From the NCBI RefSeq assembly GCF_026130545.1, contig NZ_JAMOIM010000005.1, forward strand, positions 124,001 to 188,000: a DNA stretch of 64,000 nucleotides, read 5' to 3'. Below, piece by piece: positions 27,330 to 36,899 of the stretch (positions within the stretch are counted from its first letter, which is position 1; each line of letters begins with the position of its first letter). A model generated the notes under the pieces. The model ran no database searches. It was not told the origin of the DNA and saw only the letters and a list, made by a program, of their open reading frames with translations. A program made the translations under genes and the position numbers. The DNA comes from Lichenifustis flavocetrariae (GTDB lineage: Bacteria; Pseudomonadota; Alphaproteobacteria; Rhizobiales; Beijerinckiaceae).

Positions 27330-30300
27330 ATGGTCACGACCCTTCTCACGACCCGGCGCTTTGCGCCGCTTTTCGCCTGCCAGTTTTTTTCGGCATTCAA
27401 CGACAATGTGCTGCGAAATGCGCTCGTGCTGCTCATCCTGTTCAAGATGGGCGCCGCTGGAAATGACATGCTCGTGCCGCTCGCGGGCGCCACGTTCATC
27501 GCGCCCTTCTTCTTCTTGTCCGGGTTGGGCGGGCAGATCGCCGACCGCTACGACAAGGCGGCCGTCGCACAGCGCCTGAAATTGGCGGAAATCGCCGCCG
27601 CGGGTCTGTCGGTGGCCGGTTTCTCCTTGCATTCGGTCCCGATGCTGTTTGCGGCACTCGGGCTTTTCGGCGTCATCGCCGCGCTGTTCGGGCCTATCAA
27701 ATACGGCATCCTGCCAGACCATCTGGCACCCGAGGAATTGGCAACCGGCAATGCGCTGGTCGAAGCCGCGACCTTCCTGGCCATCCTGCTTGGAACGATT
27801 GCGGCCGGCATCGCCGCGAGTTCGGCGAGCGATTCCGCCTGGCTGAGTGGGCTCGTCATGGTCTTTGCCGTGCTCTGCTGGCTGTCGAGCCGGATGATTC
27901 CCCCGACACAACGCGGCGCACCGGACCTCGTCATCCAGGTCAACATCTTCAAATCCACTGGGTCTCTCCTGCGCGACCTCTATGCCGACTCAAGGCTGTG
28001 GCGCTGCGGTCTCTACTCCAGCTGGTTCTGGCTCGTCGGCTCCGTGGCGCTGGCCCTTCTGCCGTCGCTCGTCCGGCATGTGTTCAACGGCGATGCCCAT
28101 GTGGCGACGATGCTGATCGCCGTTTTCGCCATCGGGATCGCGGCGGGTTCCGGACTGGCGGCGTGGCTGAGCCATGGCCGCAACATCCTGCTGCCGATCG
28201 TCCTTGCCACGGTCCTGATGGGCGTCTTCAGCCTCGAAGTCGGCTGGAGCAGTCGTGGTTACGCACCCGGCTTGGAGCCGCTCGGCATCTGGCAATTCCT
28301 GGCCGGCGGTCCGACATTGCGGGTTGCGATCGACTTCTTCTTCCTGGCCATGTCGGGGGGCCTGTTCATCGTGCCGGCCTTCACGGCGCTTCAGGCCTGG
28401 AGCGACGAAGCCCGCCGAGCCCGCACCATTGCGGCCGTCAACGTATTGAATGCCGCCTTCATGGTGGGGGGCGCCATTCTCCTGGCGGTGCTCCAGGCGG
28501 CCGGATTGCAGACGCCTTCGCTCTTCCTGCTGCTCGGCGCCTGCAATCTCGCGGTCGCCGTCATCGTCTATCGCACCTTGCCCACCCGCCCCTTTCGGGA
28601 TTTTCTCGTCCTGTTCTATCGGCTGGCCTACCGCATGGAGGTGCGGGGGGCCGAGAACCTCGCCAAGGCCGGTCCCAACGCCATTGTCGCCTTGAACCAC
28701 GTCAGCTTTCTCGACGCCGGCCTCGCTCTCTCCCTGCTCGACCGGGATCCTGTGTTCGCCATCGACAGCGACATTGCCCAGCGCTGGTGGGTGAAGCCGG
28801 CCCTGCGCCTCACCCGCGCCATGCCGCTCGACCCGACCAAGCCCCTCGCAACCCGCACCCTTATCAATGCCGTACGGGAGGGCGAAACGCTGGTGATTTT
28901 TCCCGAGGGCCGAATCAGCGCCACTGGAAATCTGATGAAGGTCTATGACGGCGTCGGTTTGATCGCCGACAAAACCGGCGTGCCAGTCGTGCCGGTCCAC
29001 ATCGACGGTCTGGAGCAGACGCCTTTCTCGCGGCTTAGCAAACGGGAGATCAGCCGACACTGGTGGCCGAAGGTCATCGTCACGATACTTGAGCCGGTGC
29101 GGCTCGACATCGATCCGGACCTCGTCGGCCGCAAGCGCCGCCAGGCCGCGGGTGTGGCACTCTACACCGTGATGTCCGACCTCGTCTTCCGCAGCACGCC
29201 AACCGACCTCACGGTGCCGGAAGCCCTGATTGCCGCCGGCAAGAAGAATGGCTGGCGCCGCATATGCCTGGAAGACCCGTTGAGCGGTCAGATGACCTAT
29301 GGCCGTCTCATCCTCGGCATGAACATCTTGGGCCGGAAGCTGATGCCGCTTGCGCCACTCGGCAAACCGCTCGGCGTGATGCTGCCCAATGCCAACGGCA
29401 CTGCCGTGACGGTCTTCGCGGTCATGTCGGCCGGCCGCGTGCCCGCCATGATCAACTTCTCGGCCGGCCTCGGGGCCGTGCTCTCGGCCTGCCGAACCGC
29501 CGAGGTCGGCACGGTTCTCACCTCGCACGCCTTCATCGCCAAGGCGAGGCTCGAGAAGCTGACCGAAGGCATGACGCAGAGCGGCCTGACGCTTGTCTAT
29601 CTGGAGGATGTCCGCGCCACGGTCGGAACCGCCGACAAGCTGCGCGGTTTCCTCAGCCCAAGCCGCCCGCTGATCTCCCGAAAGCCCGATGACGCAGCCG
29701 CGATCTTGTTCACGTCGGGTTCGGAAGGCGTGCCCAAGGGCGTCGTTCTCAGCCATCGCAACATGCTGGCGAATGTCGCGCAGGTGGCGGCCCGGATCGA
29801 TTTCGGCCGCACCGACAGGGTGTTCAATGTGCTGCCGCTGTTCCACAGCTTCGGGCTCACGGCCGCCCTGGTCTTGCCGCTGGTCTCGGGCGTGCAGGTC
29901 TATCTCTATCCTTCGCCCCTGCACTATCGGCTGGTGCCGGAACTGATCTACGGCACCAATGCGACGGCGCTTTTCGGCACCGACACGTTCCTGACCGGCT
30001 ATGCGCGTTTCGCCAATTCCTACGACTTCCGTTCGCTCCGCTATATCGTGGCGGGCGCCGAACCCGTGAAGGATGCGACGCGCCGGATCTATCTGGAGCG
30101 GTTCGGACTCCGCATCCTGGAAGGCTATGGCGTGACCGAGACGGCGCCGGTCCTGGCGCTGAACACGCCGATGTTCAACCGTTTCGGCTCAGTCGGTCGG
30201 CTCCTGCCCGGCATCGAGTCGCGCCTCGATCCCGTCCCGGGCATCGAAGAGGGCGGGCGGCTGCAGGTGCGCGGCCCCAATGTGATGCTCGGCTATCTGC

Positions 30301-30797
30301 GGGCCGAACATCCCGGCATGCTGGAGCCGCCAGAAGGCGGCTGGTACGACACCGGCGACATCGTGACGATCGATCCGGACGGGTTCGTGACCATAAAAGG
30401 TCGGGCTAAGCGTTTCGCCAAGATCGGCGGCGAGATGGTGTCGCTCGCCGCGATCGAAGCTCTCGCGAGCGCCCTCTGGCCCGACGCGCGCTCGGCGGCC
30501 GCCACCGTCCCCGACGCGCGAAAAGGCGAGCGCATCGTGTTGGTCACCGAGAAGGAACACGCCCGACGGGTGGATTACGTGGCTTTCGCCAAGGAGCGCC
30601 ACGTGGCCGAGATCGCGTTGCCGGCCGAAGTTCTGGTGGTGGATAAGCTTCCGGACCTCGGGGGAGGCAAAATCGACCTCCTGGGGGTCACGAAGTTGGT
30701 GCGGGAACGGGCGGAGCACATCGCAGCGGATTCAAAGCCACCGGGCGACGAGGTTCGTAGCGCAGATCTCCTTCCGGCCGGGAGCTCTCCAGGCTGA
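27330..30797 (+). CDS. Fusion of MFS lysophospholipid transporter, PlsC acyltransferase and acyl-CoA/ACP ligase (Aas/LplT-like)
   Basis: A single 1155-aa chain with three functions. Residues about 1-410 are an MFS transporter of the LplT type ('FACQFFSAFNDNVLRNALVL', 12 hydrophobic helices). Residues about 430-610 are a 1-acylglycerophosphate acyltransferase domain with the catalytic 'NHVSFLD' (HX4D) and 'IFPEGRIS'. Residues about 640-1130 are an AMP-forming fatty-acid ligase with 'AAILFTSGSEGVPKGVVLSH', 'LEGYGVTETAPVLALN' and 'GWYDTGDIVTIDPDG'. In E. coli, LplT flips lysophospholipid inward and Aas re-acylates it; this protein unites both. ATG 27330 is preceded by GGAG; a GTG at 27306 is also in frame. 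It is an inner-membrane protein for phospholipid repair. Confidence 0.93.
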   Translation: MVTTLLTTRRFAPLFACQFFSAFNDNVLRNALVLLILFKMGAAGNDMLVPLAGATFIAPFFFLSGLGGQIADRYDKAAVAQRLKLAEIAAAGLSVAGFSLHSVPMLFAALGLFGVIAALFGPIKYGILPDHLAPEELATGNALVEAATFLAILLGTIAAGIAASSASDSAWLSGLVMVFAVLCWLSSRMIPPTQRGAPDLVIQVNIFKSTGSLLRDLYADSRLWRCGLYSSWFWLVGSVALALLPSLVRHVFNGDAHVATMLIAVFAIGIAAGSGLAAWLSHGRNILLPIVLATVLMGVFSLEVGWSSRGYAPGLEPLGIWQFLAGGPTLRVAIDFFFLAMSGGLFIVPAFTALQAWSDEARRARTIAAVNVLNAAFMVGGAILLAVLQAAGLQTPSLFLLLGACNLAVAVIVYRTLPTRPFRDFLVLFYRLAYRMEVRGAENLAKAGPNAIVALNHVSFLDAGLALSLLDRDPVFAIDSDIAQRWWVKPALRLTRAMPLDPTKPLATRTLINAVREGETLVIFPEGRISATGNLMKVYDGVGLIADKTGVPVVPVHIDGLEQTPFSRLSKREISRHWWPKVIVTILEPVRLDIDPDLVGRKRRQAAGVALYTVMSDLVFRSTPTDLTVPEALIAAGKKNGWRRICLEDPLSGQMTYGRLILGMNILGRKLMPLAPLGKPLGVMLPNANGTAVTVFAVMSAGRVPAMINFSAGLGAVLSACRTAEVGTVLTSHAFIAKARLEKLTEGMTQSGLTLVYLEDVRATVGTADKLRGFLSPSRPLISRKPDDAAAILFTSGSEGVPKGVVLSHRNMLANVAQVAARIDFGRTDRVFNVLPLFHSFGLTAALVLPLVSGVQVYLYPSPLHYRLVPELIYGTNATALFGTDTFLTGYARFANSYDFRSLRYIVAGAEPVKDATRRIYLERFGLRILEGYGVTETAPVLALNTPMFNRFGSVGRLLPGIESRLDPVPGIEEGGRLQVRGPNVMLGYLRAEHPGMLEPPEGGWYDTGDIVTIDPDGFVTIKGRAKRFAKIGGEMVSLAAIEALASALWPDARSAAATVPDARKGERIVLVTEKEHARRVDYVAFAKERHVAEIALPAEVLVVDKLPDLGGGKIDLLGVTKLVRERAEHIAADSKPPGDEVRSADLLPAGSSPG

Positions 30798-30814
30798 GCT
30801 CCGCGCTCCGGCAA

Positions 30815-31855
30815 TTACGTGAAGCTGAGGGCGTCGACCAAGGTCTGCGCCGTCGTGAGAGCTGCGCCGGTCGTGACGACCATCTGGGGCAGCACTATCC
30901 ACTCCAGCGTCCACGCGGCGCCGGAGCGCTCGTTCTCGTGGACGAGGGCCTGATGCAATGTGCCGAGGGCGCCCGCGTTGAAGCGTGCCATCGCGACCAA
31001 CACTTCGGCCGCGACCGGGTTCTGCTTGTGCGCCATAGCGGACGAGGTGCCGCCACCCGCGACCTTGAGGGCGGCCACCTCGTTCTGCGCCAGCAACGCG
31101 ACATCCTGGCCGAGCTTGCCGAGGGCGCCTGACACCAACGACAGCCAGGAGCCGAATTCAGCGATGCCATCCCGTTGTGAATGCCAGGGCGGCGCATGAC
31201 CAAGGCCAAGCCGGGCGGCGAGATTTGCCGCAATGGCGTCGGCCCGCTCACCCAATTCGACCCGCGTGCCGACCGGGCCGCCGAGTTGCAGCAGGAGAAG
31301 CCGAGGTTTCAGTTCGGCGAGCCGCGTCTTGTGGCGGACGAGCGGCGCCTGCCAGGTCGCGATCTTGTCGGCCGCGCTAAACGGCAGCGCCACCTGCATG
31401 CGCGTATGCGCCATCAGGCGCCGGCTACCATCTCGCGCCTTCAGGGCCACGAGGCCTGCCCCAAGCGCGTCGAGCCGAGCCTCCAGGATCGTGATTGCCC
31501 GGCCGAGCCGCAGCACCAGGCTCGTATCGATGAGGTCCTGGCTGGTCGCACCCATGTGGAGTGCGGCGCCATGGATGTCGCCGACGGCCGCGCGCAGCTG
31601 CCTCACGAGCCCTGGCACCATCACGCCATCCTGCGCCATGCTGCCGGCCAGGACAGCGAGATCCGGTACGAACCGTGCACAGGCTTCCCCGATTGCGGTC
31701 GCGGCTTCGGGCGCGATCAGCCCGCATTCGGCCTCGGCCATGGCCAAAGCAGCTTCTATTCGGATTTGGGCCTGAAGATCGGCCTCGTCCGAAAAGAGCG
31801 CTTCGAGTTCGGCGTCGCCGACGAGGGCGCCGAGCAGTGAGCGGCCTGGGGTCAA
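30815..31855 (-). CDS. pcaB: 3-carboxy-cis,cis-muconate cycloisomerase PcaB
   Basis: A 346-aa fumarase/aspartase superfamily enzyme that lactonises 3-carboxymuconate to 4-carboxymuconolactone. It shows 'LVGDAELEALFSDEADLQAQ' at the start, 'GAALHMGATSQDLIDTSLVL' (catalytic TSQD loop) and 'VAGGGTSSAMAHKQNPVAAE' (superfamily signature loop SSxMxxKxNP). No ATG fits. TTG 31855 overlaps the pcaD stop as TTGA and has AGGCGGG upstream, so translation is probably coupled. It is the last gene of the pca operon. Confidence 0.94.
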   Translation of the reverse strand: MTPGRSLLGALVGDAELEALFSDEADLQAQIRIEAALAMAEAECGLIAPEAATAIGEACARFVPDLAVLAGSMAQDGVMVPGLVRQLRAAVGDIHGAALHMGATSQDLIDTSLVLRLGRAITILEARLDALGAGLVALKARDGSRRLMAHTRMQVALPFSAADKIATWQAPLVRHKTRLAELKPRLLLLQLGGPVGTRVELGERADAIAANLAARLGLGHAPPWHSQRDGIAEFGSWLSLVSGALGKLGQDVALLAQNEVAALKVAGGGTSSAMAHKQNPVAAEVLVAMARFNAGALGTLHQALVHENERSGAAWTLEWIVLPQMVVTTGAALTTAQTLVDALSFT

Positions 31856-32646
31856 CGATAGCCCGCCTGAGACAGATGCTGTGAGATCAGGTCGACCAGT
31901 ATTTTGGGTTGCTCGACGCACGGGATGTGGCCGGCGCCCGTGATCATCGCGAAGCGGCTGTGCGGAATGAGATCCGCCGTGCCACGTACGAGAGCGGGCG
32001 GCGTCGAGAGATCCTGATCCCCAACGAGGCAGAGTGTCGGGACCGAAATCGTCGCCGCGCGCTCACGCAGATCCGCGTCGCGGATCGCCGCGCAGGTCGC
32101 AGCATAGCCTCCCGCGGGCTGCCGCGTCAGCATGTTGCGCCAGCCCTTCATGGCGGTGGGCTCGCCGGCCCGGTAGGCGCGAGTGAACCACCGCTCCAGC
32201 ACGCTGTCGGCGATGGAGTCGAGCCCCTTGTACTCGGCAGCCTCGATGCGCGCGTCCCAGGTCGCGGCGTCACCGATCTTGGCGGCCGTGTCGCAGAGCA
32301 CCAGAGCCGCTAGCCGATGCGGCTGGTCGGCCGCGATCGCTTGCGCGATCATGCCGCCGACCGAGAGTCCCACAAGGGCAAAGCGGTCGATCTGGAGAAG
32401 GTCGGTTAGGCCAAGAAGATCGCGCGCATGATCGTCGATCGTGTAGGGCCCACGTGGCGCGTCGGACAGACCATGGCCGCGCTTGTCGTAGACGACCACG
32501 CTGTATTGGTCGAGCATCTGCGGCACCACCGCGTCCCAGATCCGCGCGTCTGTGCCGAGCGAATTTGCAAAGATCACGACGGGTTTCTTGGGGTCGCCGA
32601 CGCGAGTGGCATGGAGAACGGTGCCGTGGCAGTTGAAAAACGTCAT
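31852..32646 (-). CDS. pcaD: 3-oxoadipate enol-lactonase PcaD
   Basis: A 264-aa alpha/beta hydrolase that opens 3-oxoadipate enol-lactone to 3-oxoadipate. The nucleophile elbow is 'LVGLSVGGMIAQAIA' (Ser). The acid is probably the Asp in 'CLVGDQDLSTPP', and the His is in 'MITGAGHIPCVEQP'. The oxyanion region is 'VIFANSLGTDARIWDAV', typical of PcaD rather than general esterases. Length fits the family. It sits between the MFS transporter and pcaB, overlapping pcaB by 4 bases. Confidence 0.95.
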   Translation of the reverse strand: MTFFNCHGTVLHATRVGDPKKPVVIFANSLGTDARIWDAVVPQMLDQYSVVVYDKRGHGLSDAPRGPYTIDDHARDLLGLTDLLQIDRFALVGLSVGGMIAQAIAADQPHRLAALVLCDTAAKIGDAATWDARIEAAEYKGLDSIADSVLERWFTRAYRAGEPTAMKGWRNMLTRQPAGGYAATCAAIRDADLRERAATISVPTLCLVGDQDLSTPPALVRGTADLIPHSRFAMITGAGHIPCVEQPKILVDLISQHLSQAGYR

Positions 32647-32683
32647 GCGCTACGCCTTTCTATCAGTTATCTCGGCCCGGGCC

Positions 32684-34066
32684 TTACTCGGCGGCGCCGC
32701 TCGGCACAGGCGCGAGCGGACCAGAGGCCGAGGATCCCGCCCCGACATGGCGCTGTATCAGCGCGAGGAACAGGGCAACGCCCAGCATCGCGGCCGCGAG
32801 CACATTCAGATAGCTGGACGGACCGGCGGCCGAAATTACCGCCGCGCCCACAAAGGCCGACAGAACGGCACCAAGCCGGCCGAACGCGAGCGCCGTCGCC
32901 GTGCCGGTCGCCCGAATCTTCGTCGGATAGGCATGCGCCGCGACGGCATAAAGCGTCGATTGCACCGCATTGACGAAGAGCCCGTGCAATCCGAGCCAGA
33001 ACACCATGGCACCCGGTGAGCCGAGCCCTAGGCGCTCCAGAATGAGCGCGCTCGCGGCGGCCCCTAGAGCGCAGATGATCTGCGGCCATCGCGAGCCGAA
33101 GCGAGAGATCACGAAGGCACAGACCAGGGCGCCGATCACGCCGCCGAAATTATAGGCCGTCAGTCCGGACCCAGCCGTCGCGACATCGAGTCCCTGAGCG
33201 GCCAACATGGTGGGAAGCCAGCTGAAGGCGCTATAGACGGCAAGCAGACAGAGGAAAAACGAACCCCACAGCGCCAATGTGTCCCGCGCTCGGCCGGCCT
33301 CGAACAAGGCACCCACCCCGTCCCGCGTTTCGAATTTTTGTTCGGTCCGGTCCGTGAAGGTCGCACCCTCCAAGGTCTTGCGCCCCATGCGCTGCAGCAG
33401 TGCGACGAGTTCGGGCCAGCGGTCGCGTCGACGCGTGAGAAACCGCGGTGATTCCGGAAAGCCGAAGAGGAGCACGAGACCGAGGACAAACGGAAGAATG
33501 CCGCCGGTCCAGAACAGCACGTGCCATCCGAAGGCGGGCAGGATCTGGCCGGCGAACAGCCCAGCCAGCATGCCGCCCAAGGGCACGCAGGTGATGGTGG
33601 CCGTCACCGCGATGGTCCGGTAGCGGGATGGGGTGAATTCCGCCGTCATGGTGGTGGCGGTCGGCAACGCGCCGCCGATGCCAAGACCCGCCAGCAGACG
33701 GAGGACGCCGATGGTGAACAGGCTGTCGGCGAAGCCGATCGCGCAAGTGGCGAGGCCCAGGAGAACGAGGCTGCCCAGGACCGCGACGCGCCGGCCGACC
33801 CGATCGCCAATCCATCCGGCAAAGAAACTGCCGATGCTCATGCCGATGAGGCCGCAGGCGACGACGGGCGCGAAATCGCCGCGCGTGACGTGCCACTCCT
33901 TGATGAGCACGGGGATCGCGAAGCTGATCAGCTGGCTGTCGAACCCATCGAGCAGGACCGCCAGGGCCGCCAGGCAGGCCACCGTCTTCTGCAGACCGGA
34001 CCACATGCCGCTGTCGAGAAGGTCGCCAATGTCGACGCTCCCCACGTCGCTGCGCAGATTGCTCAT
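32684..34066 (-). CDS. MFS transporter, aromatic acid:H+ symporter family (PcaK-like)
   Basis: A 460-aa inner-membrane protein with 12 predicted helices. TM1 carries 'LLDGFDSQLISFAIPVLIKE', the DGFD motif of the aromatic-acid/H+ symporters. The loop 2-3 motif is 'FAGWIGDRVGRRVAVLGSL'. The second half has 'GGVIGALVCAFVISRFGSRW' in place of the 8-9 loop. A GGAGGG site precedes the ATG. Its place between the CoA-transferase and pcaD makes uptake of protocatechuate or 4-hydroxybenzoate likely. Substrate specificity is inferred from context. Confidence 0.9.
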   Translation of the reverse strand: MSNLRSDVGSVDIGDLLDSGMWSGLQKTVACLAALAVLLDGFDSQLISFAIPVLIKEWHVTRGDFAPVVACGLIGMSIGSFFAGWIGDRVGRRVAVLGSLVLLGLATCAIGFADSLFTIGVLRLLAGLGIGGALPTATTMTAEFTPSRYRTIAVTATITCVPLGGMLAGLFAGQILPAFGWHVLFWTGGILPFVLGLVLLFGFPESPRFLTRRRDRWPELVALLQRMGRKTLEGATFTDRTEQKFETRDGVGALFEAGRARDTLALWGSFFLCLLAVYSAFSWLPTMLAAQGLDVATAGSGLTAYNFGGVIGALVCAFVISRFGSRWPQIICALGAAASALILERLGLGSPGAMVFWLGLHGLFVNAVQSTLYAVAAHAYPTKIRATGTATALAFGRLGAVLSAFVGAAVISAAGPSSYLNVLAAAMLGVALFLALIQRHVGAGSSASGPLAPVPSGAAE

Positions 34067-34155
34067 TCCACCCTCCGCGATCCGTGTCCCCGGTCAGACC
34101 GTCCGGGGCCGTCCGCCTTTATTCTTGCAGCGACACATCACTGCGGCGCGGAGCT

Positions 34156-34803
34156 TCAGGCGAGCGCGTCGGTGTAGTCGGCTTCCGTCTTGGCCCGCAC
34201 CTCGGCAGCTGTGACACCGGGCGCGAGTTCCACGAGGGTCGCGCCGCCGTGGCCCTTCTTGTCGATCGTAAACACCGCGAGGTCGGTGATCACGACATCG
34301 ACGACGCCCGTGCCGGTCAACGGCAGCGTGCATTGGCGCAGGAATTTCGCGCCGCCCGATTTGTCGTTGTGCTCCATTACAACAACCACGCGTTTCACGC
34401 CCGCCACGAGGTCCATGGCGCCGCCCATGCCCTTGATCATCTTGCCCGGGATGGTCCAGTTGGCGAGATCGCCCTTCTCGCCCACCTGCATGGCGCCCAG
34501 GATCGCGAGATCGATGTGTCCGCCCCGGATCATCGCGAAACTGTCGGCCGAGGAAAAGAAGCTCGACGTCGGCAAGGCCGTCACGGTCTGCTTGCCGGCG
34601 TTGATCAGGTCCGCGTCGACCTCGTCGTCGTAGGGAAAAGGACCGATTCCGAGCATCCCGTTTTCGCTCTGCAGCGTCACCGAGACGCCCGCCGGCACGA
34701 AATTCGCGACCAGTGTCGGAATGCCGATGCCGAGATTGACGTAATAACCGTCCTTCAATTCCTTGGCGGCGCGGGCTGCCATCTCGTCACGCGTCCAGGC
34801 CAT
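34156..34803 (-). CDS. scoB: 3-oxoacid CoA-transferase subunit B (ScoB type; acts as PcaJ by context)
   Basis: A 215-aa beta subunit. It has '[20 protein letters not shown]' and '[16 protein letters not shown]', where the Glu of SENG is the catalytic residue that forms the CoA thioester. '[20 protein letters not shown]' and '[20 protein letters not shown]' follow. Sequence style is that of succinyl-CoA:3-ketoacid transferases (SCOT) rather than classical PcaJ. Within this operon the likely reaction is succinyl-CoA + 3-oxoadipate to 3-oxoadipyl-CoA. It starts one base into the stop of subunit A (TGATG), so the two subunits are translated together. Confidence 0.93.
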   Translation of the reverse strand: MAWTRDEMAARAAKELKDGYYVNLGIGIPTLVANFVPAGVSVTLQSENGMLGIGPFPYDDEVDADLINAGKQTVTALPTSSFFSSADSFAMIRGGHIDLAILGAMQVGEKGDLANWTIPGKMIKGMGGAMDLVAGVKRVVVVMEHNDKSGGAKFLRQCTLPLTGTGVVDVVITDLAVFTIDKKGHGGATLVELAPGVTAAEVRAKTEADYTDALA

Positions 34804-35528
34804 CAGACGGTCTCCCCTGCGGTCGCGCGTTTCCGCACAGTGCGTTGCTCGATCTTCTTCTCATAGGCTTTGCCTTGAATGATCCGATCCACATAGATGC
34901 CGGGCGTATGGATCGTGTCGGGATCGAGCGTCCCGGGCTCCACAATCTCCTCGACCTCGGCAATCGTGACCCGACCGGCCGTGGCCATGTTCGGATTGAA
35001 GTTGCGCGCGGTCTTCCGGTAGACGAGATTGCCCTCGCTATCACCCTTCCAGGCTTTCACGATGGAGAGATCAGCCTTGAGCCAGGTCTCCCGCACATAG
35101 GTCTCGCCGTCGAAGTCTTCCGTCGGCTTACCTTCGGCCACCACCGTGCCGACACCCGTCTTCGTGTAGAAAGCCGGAATGCCGGCCCCGCCAGCGCGGA
35201 TGCGCTCGGCGAGCGTGCCCTGCGGGTTCAGCTCCAGTTCGAGGCGTCCGGTGAGGTAGAGTTCGGCGAAGAGCTTGTTCTCGCCCACATAGGACGAGAT
35301 CATCTTCCGGATCTGCCCATTGTCCAGCAGCATCCAGAGGCCGAACCCATCGGCGCCGCAATTGTTGGAGATCACGGTCAAATCCTTGACCCCGCTCGCC
35401 TTCAGGGCGGGGATCAGGTGCTCGGGATTGCCCGAGAGCCCGAAGCCCCCCGACATGATCGTCATGCCATCGAACAAAACTCCCTCGAGCGCTGCAGCCG
35501 CATCGGGGTAGACCTTCTTGCGTGACAT
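34803..35528 (-). CDS. scoA: 3-oxoacid CoA-transferase subunit A (ScoA type; acts as PcaI by context)
   Basis: A 241-aa alpha subunit. The start '[20 protein letters not shown]' gives the length expected; the upstream in-frame extension overlaps pcaG and is rejected. It has the glycine-rich '[20 protein letters not shown]', '[20 protein letters not shown]', '[20 protein letters not shown]', '[20 protein letters not shown]' and '[20 protein letters not shown]'. These are hallmark SCOT subunit A segments. Classical PcaI has a different N-terminal half. Position directly after pcaG argues for use in 3-oxoadipate activation, though acetoacetate could also be a substrate. Confidence 0.93.
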   Translation of the reverse strand: MSRKKVYPDAAAALEGVLFDGMTIMSGGFGLSGNPEHLIPALKASGVKDLTVISNNCGADGFGLWMLLDNGQIRKMISSYVGENKLFAELYLTGRLELELNPQGTLAERIRAGGAGIPAFYTKTGVGTVVAEGKPTEDFDGETYVRETWLKADLSIVKAWKGDSEGNLVYRKTARNFNPNMATAGRVTIAEVEEIVEPGTLDPDTIHTPGIYVDRIIQGKAYEKKIEQRTVRKRATAGETV

Positions 35529-35547
35529 CGTTTCTCGCCCATTCGTG

Positions 35548-36174
35548 TCAGATATCGAAGAATACCGTTTCGTCCGGTCCCTGCAGGTGGATGTCGAACG
35601 TATAGCAGGGCAGGCCCTGCTCCTCACTTCGGGGTGCGACCAAGGTTTTCACCCGGGCGCGGTGTTCGATACGGAGCAGGACGGGATCCTCGGCATTGGC
35701 CTTCTCCTCATCGCCGAAATAGAGGCGCGTGTGGAGACCGATATTGATGCCACGGGCGACAACCCACACCGTAATGTGCGGCGCCATCAGCCGGCCGTCG
35801 GGAAAGGGCACACGCCCCGGCTTCAGGGTCTCGAACCTGAACTCGCCCGTCCTGGCGTCGGTCGGCTGGCGGCCCCAGCCGACGAAATGCGGATCCGCTT
35901 GCCCCCGCTTGTCCTGCGGCGAGTTGTAGAGCCCCGCCGCATCGGCCTGCCAGATCTCGATGAGCGCGTCGGTGAGCGGCTGGTCGGCACCGTCGAAGAC
36001 GCGACCCTTGACCAGGATGCGCTCGCCCTTGGCCTCCGGCGCCACGAGATCGAGCCCCAGATCACCCTGCCAGACGCCCGTGATTTCGACCCAATTGGGG
36101 TTGGTGCCGATGTGGACGTAGGGTCCGGCCGTCTGCGACGGGCTTTCCTTGCGCCTCTTCAGCGGCTGGACCAT
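35548..36174 (-). CDS. pcaG: Protocatechuate 3,4-dioxygenase alpha subunit PcaG
   Basis: A 208-aa alpha subunit of the ring-cleaving intradiol dioxygenase. It has 'PSQTAGPYVHIGTNPNWVEI', 'ALIEIWQADAAGLYNSPQDK', 'GRVPFPDGRLMAPHITVWVV' and the terminal 'YTFDIHLQGPDETVFFDI'. As usual, the alpha subunit lacks the iron ligands but completes the active-site cleft. ATG 36174 overlaps the pcaH stop by one base (TGATG). It ends 19 bases before the CoA-transferase A start. Confidence 0.96.
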   Translation of the reverse strand: MVQPLKRRKESPSQTAGPYVHIGTNPNWVEITGVWQGDLGLDLVAPEAKGERILVKGRVFDGADQPLTDALIEIWQADAAGLYNSPQDKRGQADPHFVGWGRQPTDARTGEFRFETLKPGRVPFPDGRLMAPHITVWVVARGINIGLHTRLYFGDEEKANAEDPVLLRIEHRARVKTLVAPRSEEQGLPCYTFDIHLQGPDETVFFDI

Positions 36175-36899
36175 CAATGTCCCTCCAACTTGTTCTCGAA
36201 CATCGTCTGCCGCCGCCCGCGCAGCACGATGTCGAACTTGTAGGCGAGCGCGTCCATATGGGTCGTGGCCTGCCGGTCGAGCGCCGCCACGAGCGTCTCG
36301 ATCGCCTCCCGGCTTGGGATCGTGCCGACGATCGGGCACTGCCAGATCATCGGATCGCCCTCGAAATACATTTGCGTGATGAGACGCTGGGCAAAGGCTT
36401 CGCCGAAGATTGAAAAGTGGATATGCGCGGGGCGCCAGTCGTTGACGCGGTTCGGCCATGGATAGGCCCCCGGCTTGATCGTGCGGAAATGGTAGCCGCC
36501 ATCCTGGTCGGTGATGGCGCGACCGCAACCGCCGAAATTCGGGTCGAGCGCAGCCCGGTAGCCCTCCTTGTGATGTCGGTAGCGCCCTCCCGCATTCGCC
36601 TGCCAGAACTCGACCAGGACACCCGGTAATCCGCGCCCGTTCTCGTCAAGGACGCGACCGTAGACGATCAGCCGCTGGCCGATGGCCTCGCCAGTTCCGC
36701 CGAAATTGGTGATGAGATCATTGTCTCGTGGTCCCAGGATGTCCCGCCCGAAGACCGGCCCGGTCATTTCCGAAAGCGTGTTCTCGATGGAGAGCAGCGC
36801 GCGCTGGGGCGAGCGAAGGATCGAAGTCTTATAGCCCGGCGTGAAAGCCGGCGAATGCCAGTCGCGATCCCGCTGATAGAAGGGGCCATCATGGGACAT
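36174..36899 (-). CDS. pcaH: Protocatechuate 3,4-dioxygenase beta subunit PcaH
   Basis: A 241-aa iron-binding subunit that opens protocatechuate to 3-carboxy-cis,cis-muconate with O2. The non-haem Fe(III) ligands are visible: the Tyr of 'NAGGRYRHHKEGY', the Tyr of 'KPGAYPWPNR', and two His of 'WRPAHIHFSIFGE'. 'DNDLITNFGGTGEAIGQRLI' and 'LPGVLVEFWQANAGGRY' are classical PcaH segments. The start overlaps the end of pcaC by 11 bases, consistent with coupled translation. All ligands are intact, so it should be active. Confidence 0.97.
   Translation of the reverse strand: MSHDGPFYQRDRDWHSPAFTPGYKTSILRSPQRALLSIENTLSEMTGPVFGRDILGPRDNDLITNFGGTGEAIGQRLIVYGRVLDENGRGLPGVLVEFWQANAGGRYRHHKEGYRAALDPNFGGCGRAITDQDGGYHFRTIKPGAYPWPNRVNDWRPAHIHFSIFGEAFAQRLITQMYFEGDPMIWQCPIVGTIPSREAIETLVAALDRQATTHMDALAYKFDIVLRGRRQTMFENKLEGH

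Noticed and set aside
27990-29924. A 644-codon open frame on the minus strand
   Set aside because: It is antisense to the acyltransferase fusion; the residues are low-complexity Gln/Arg/His/Glu.
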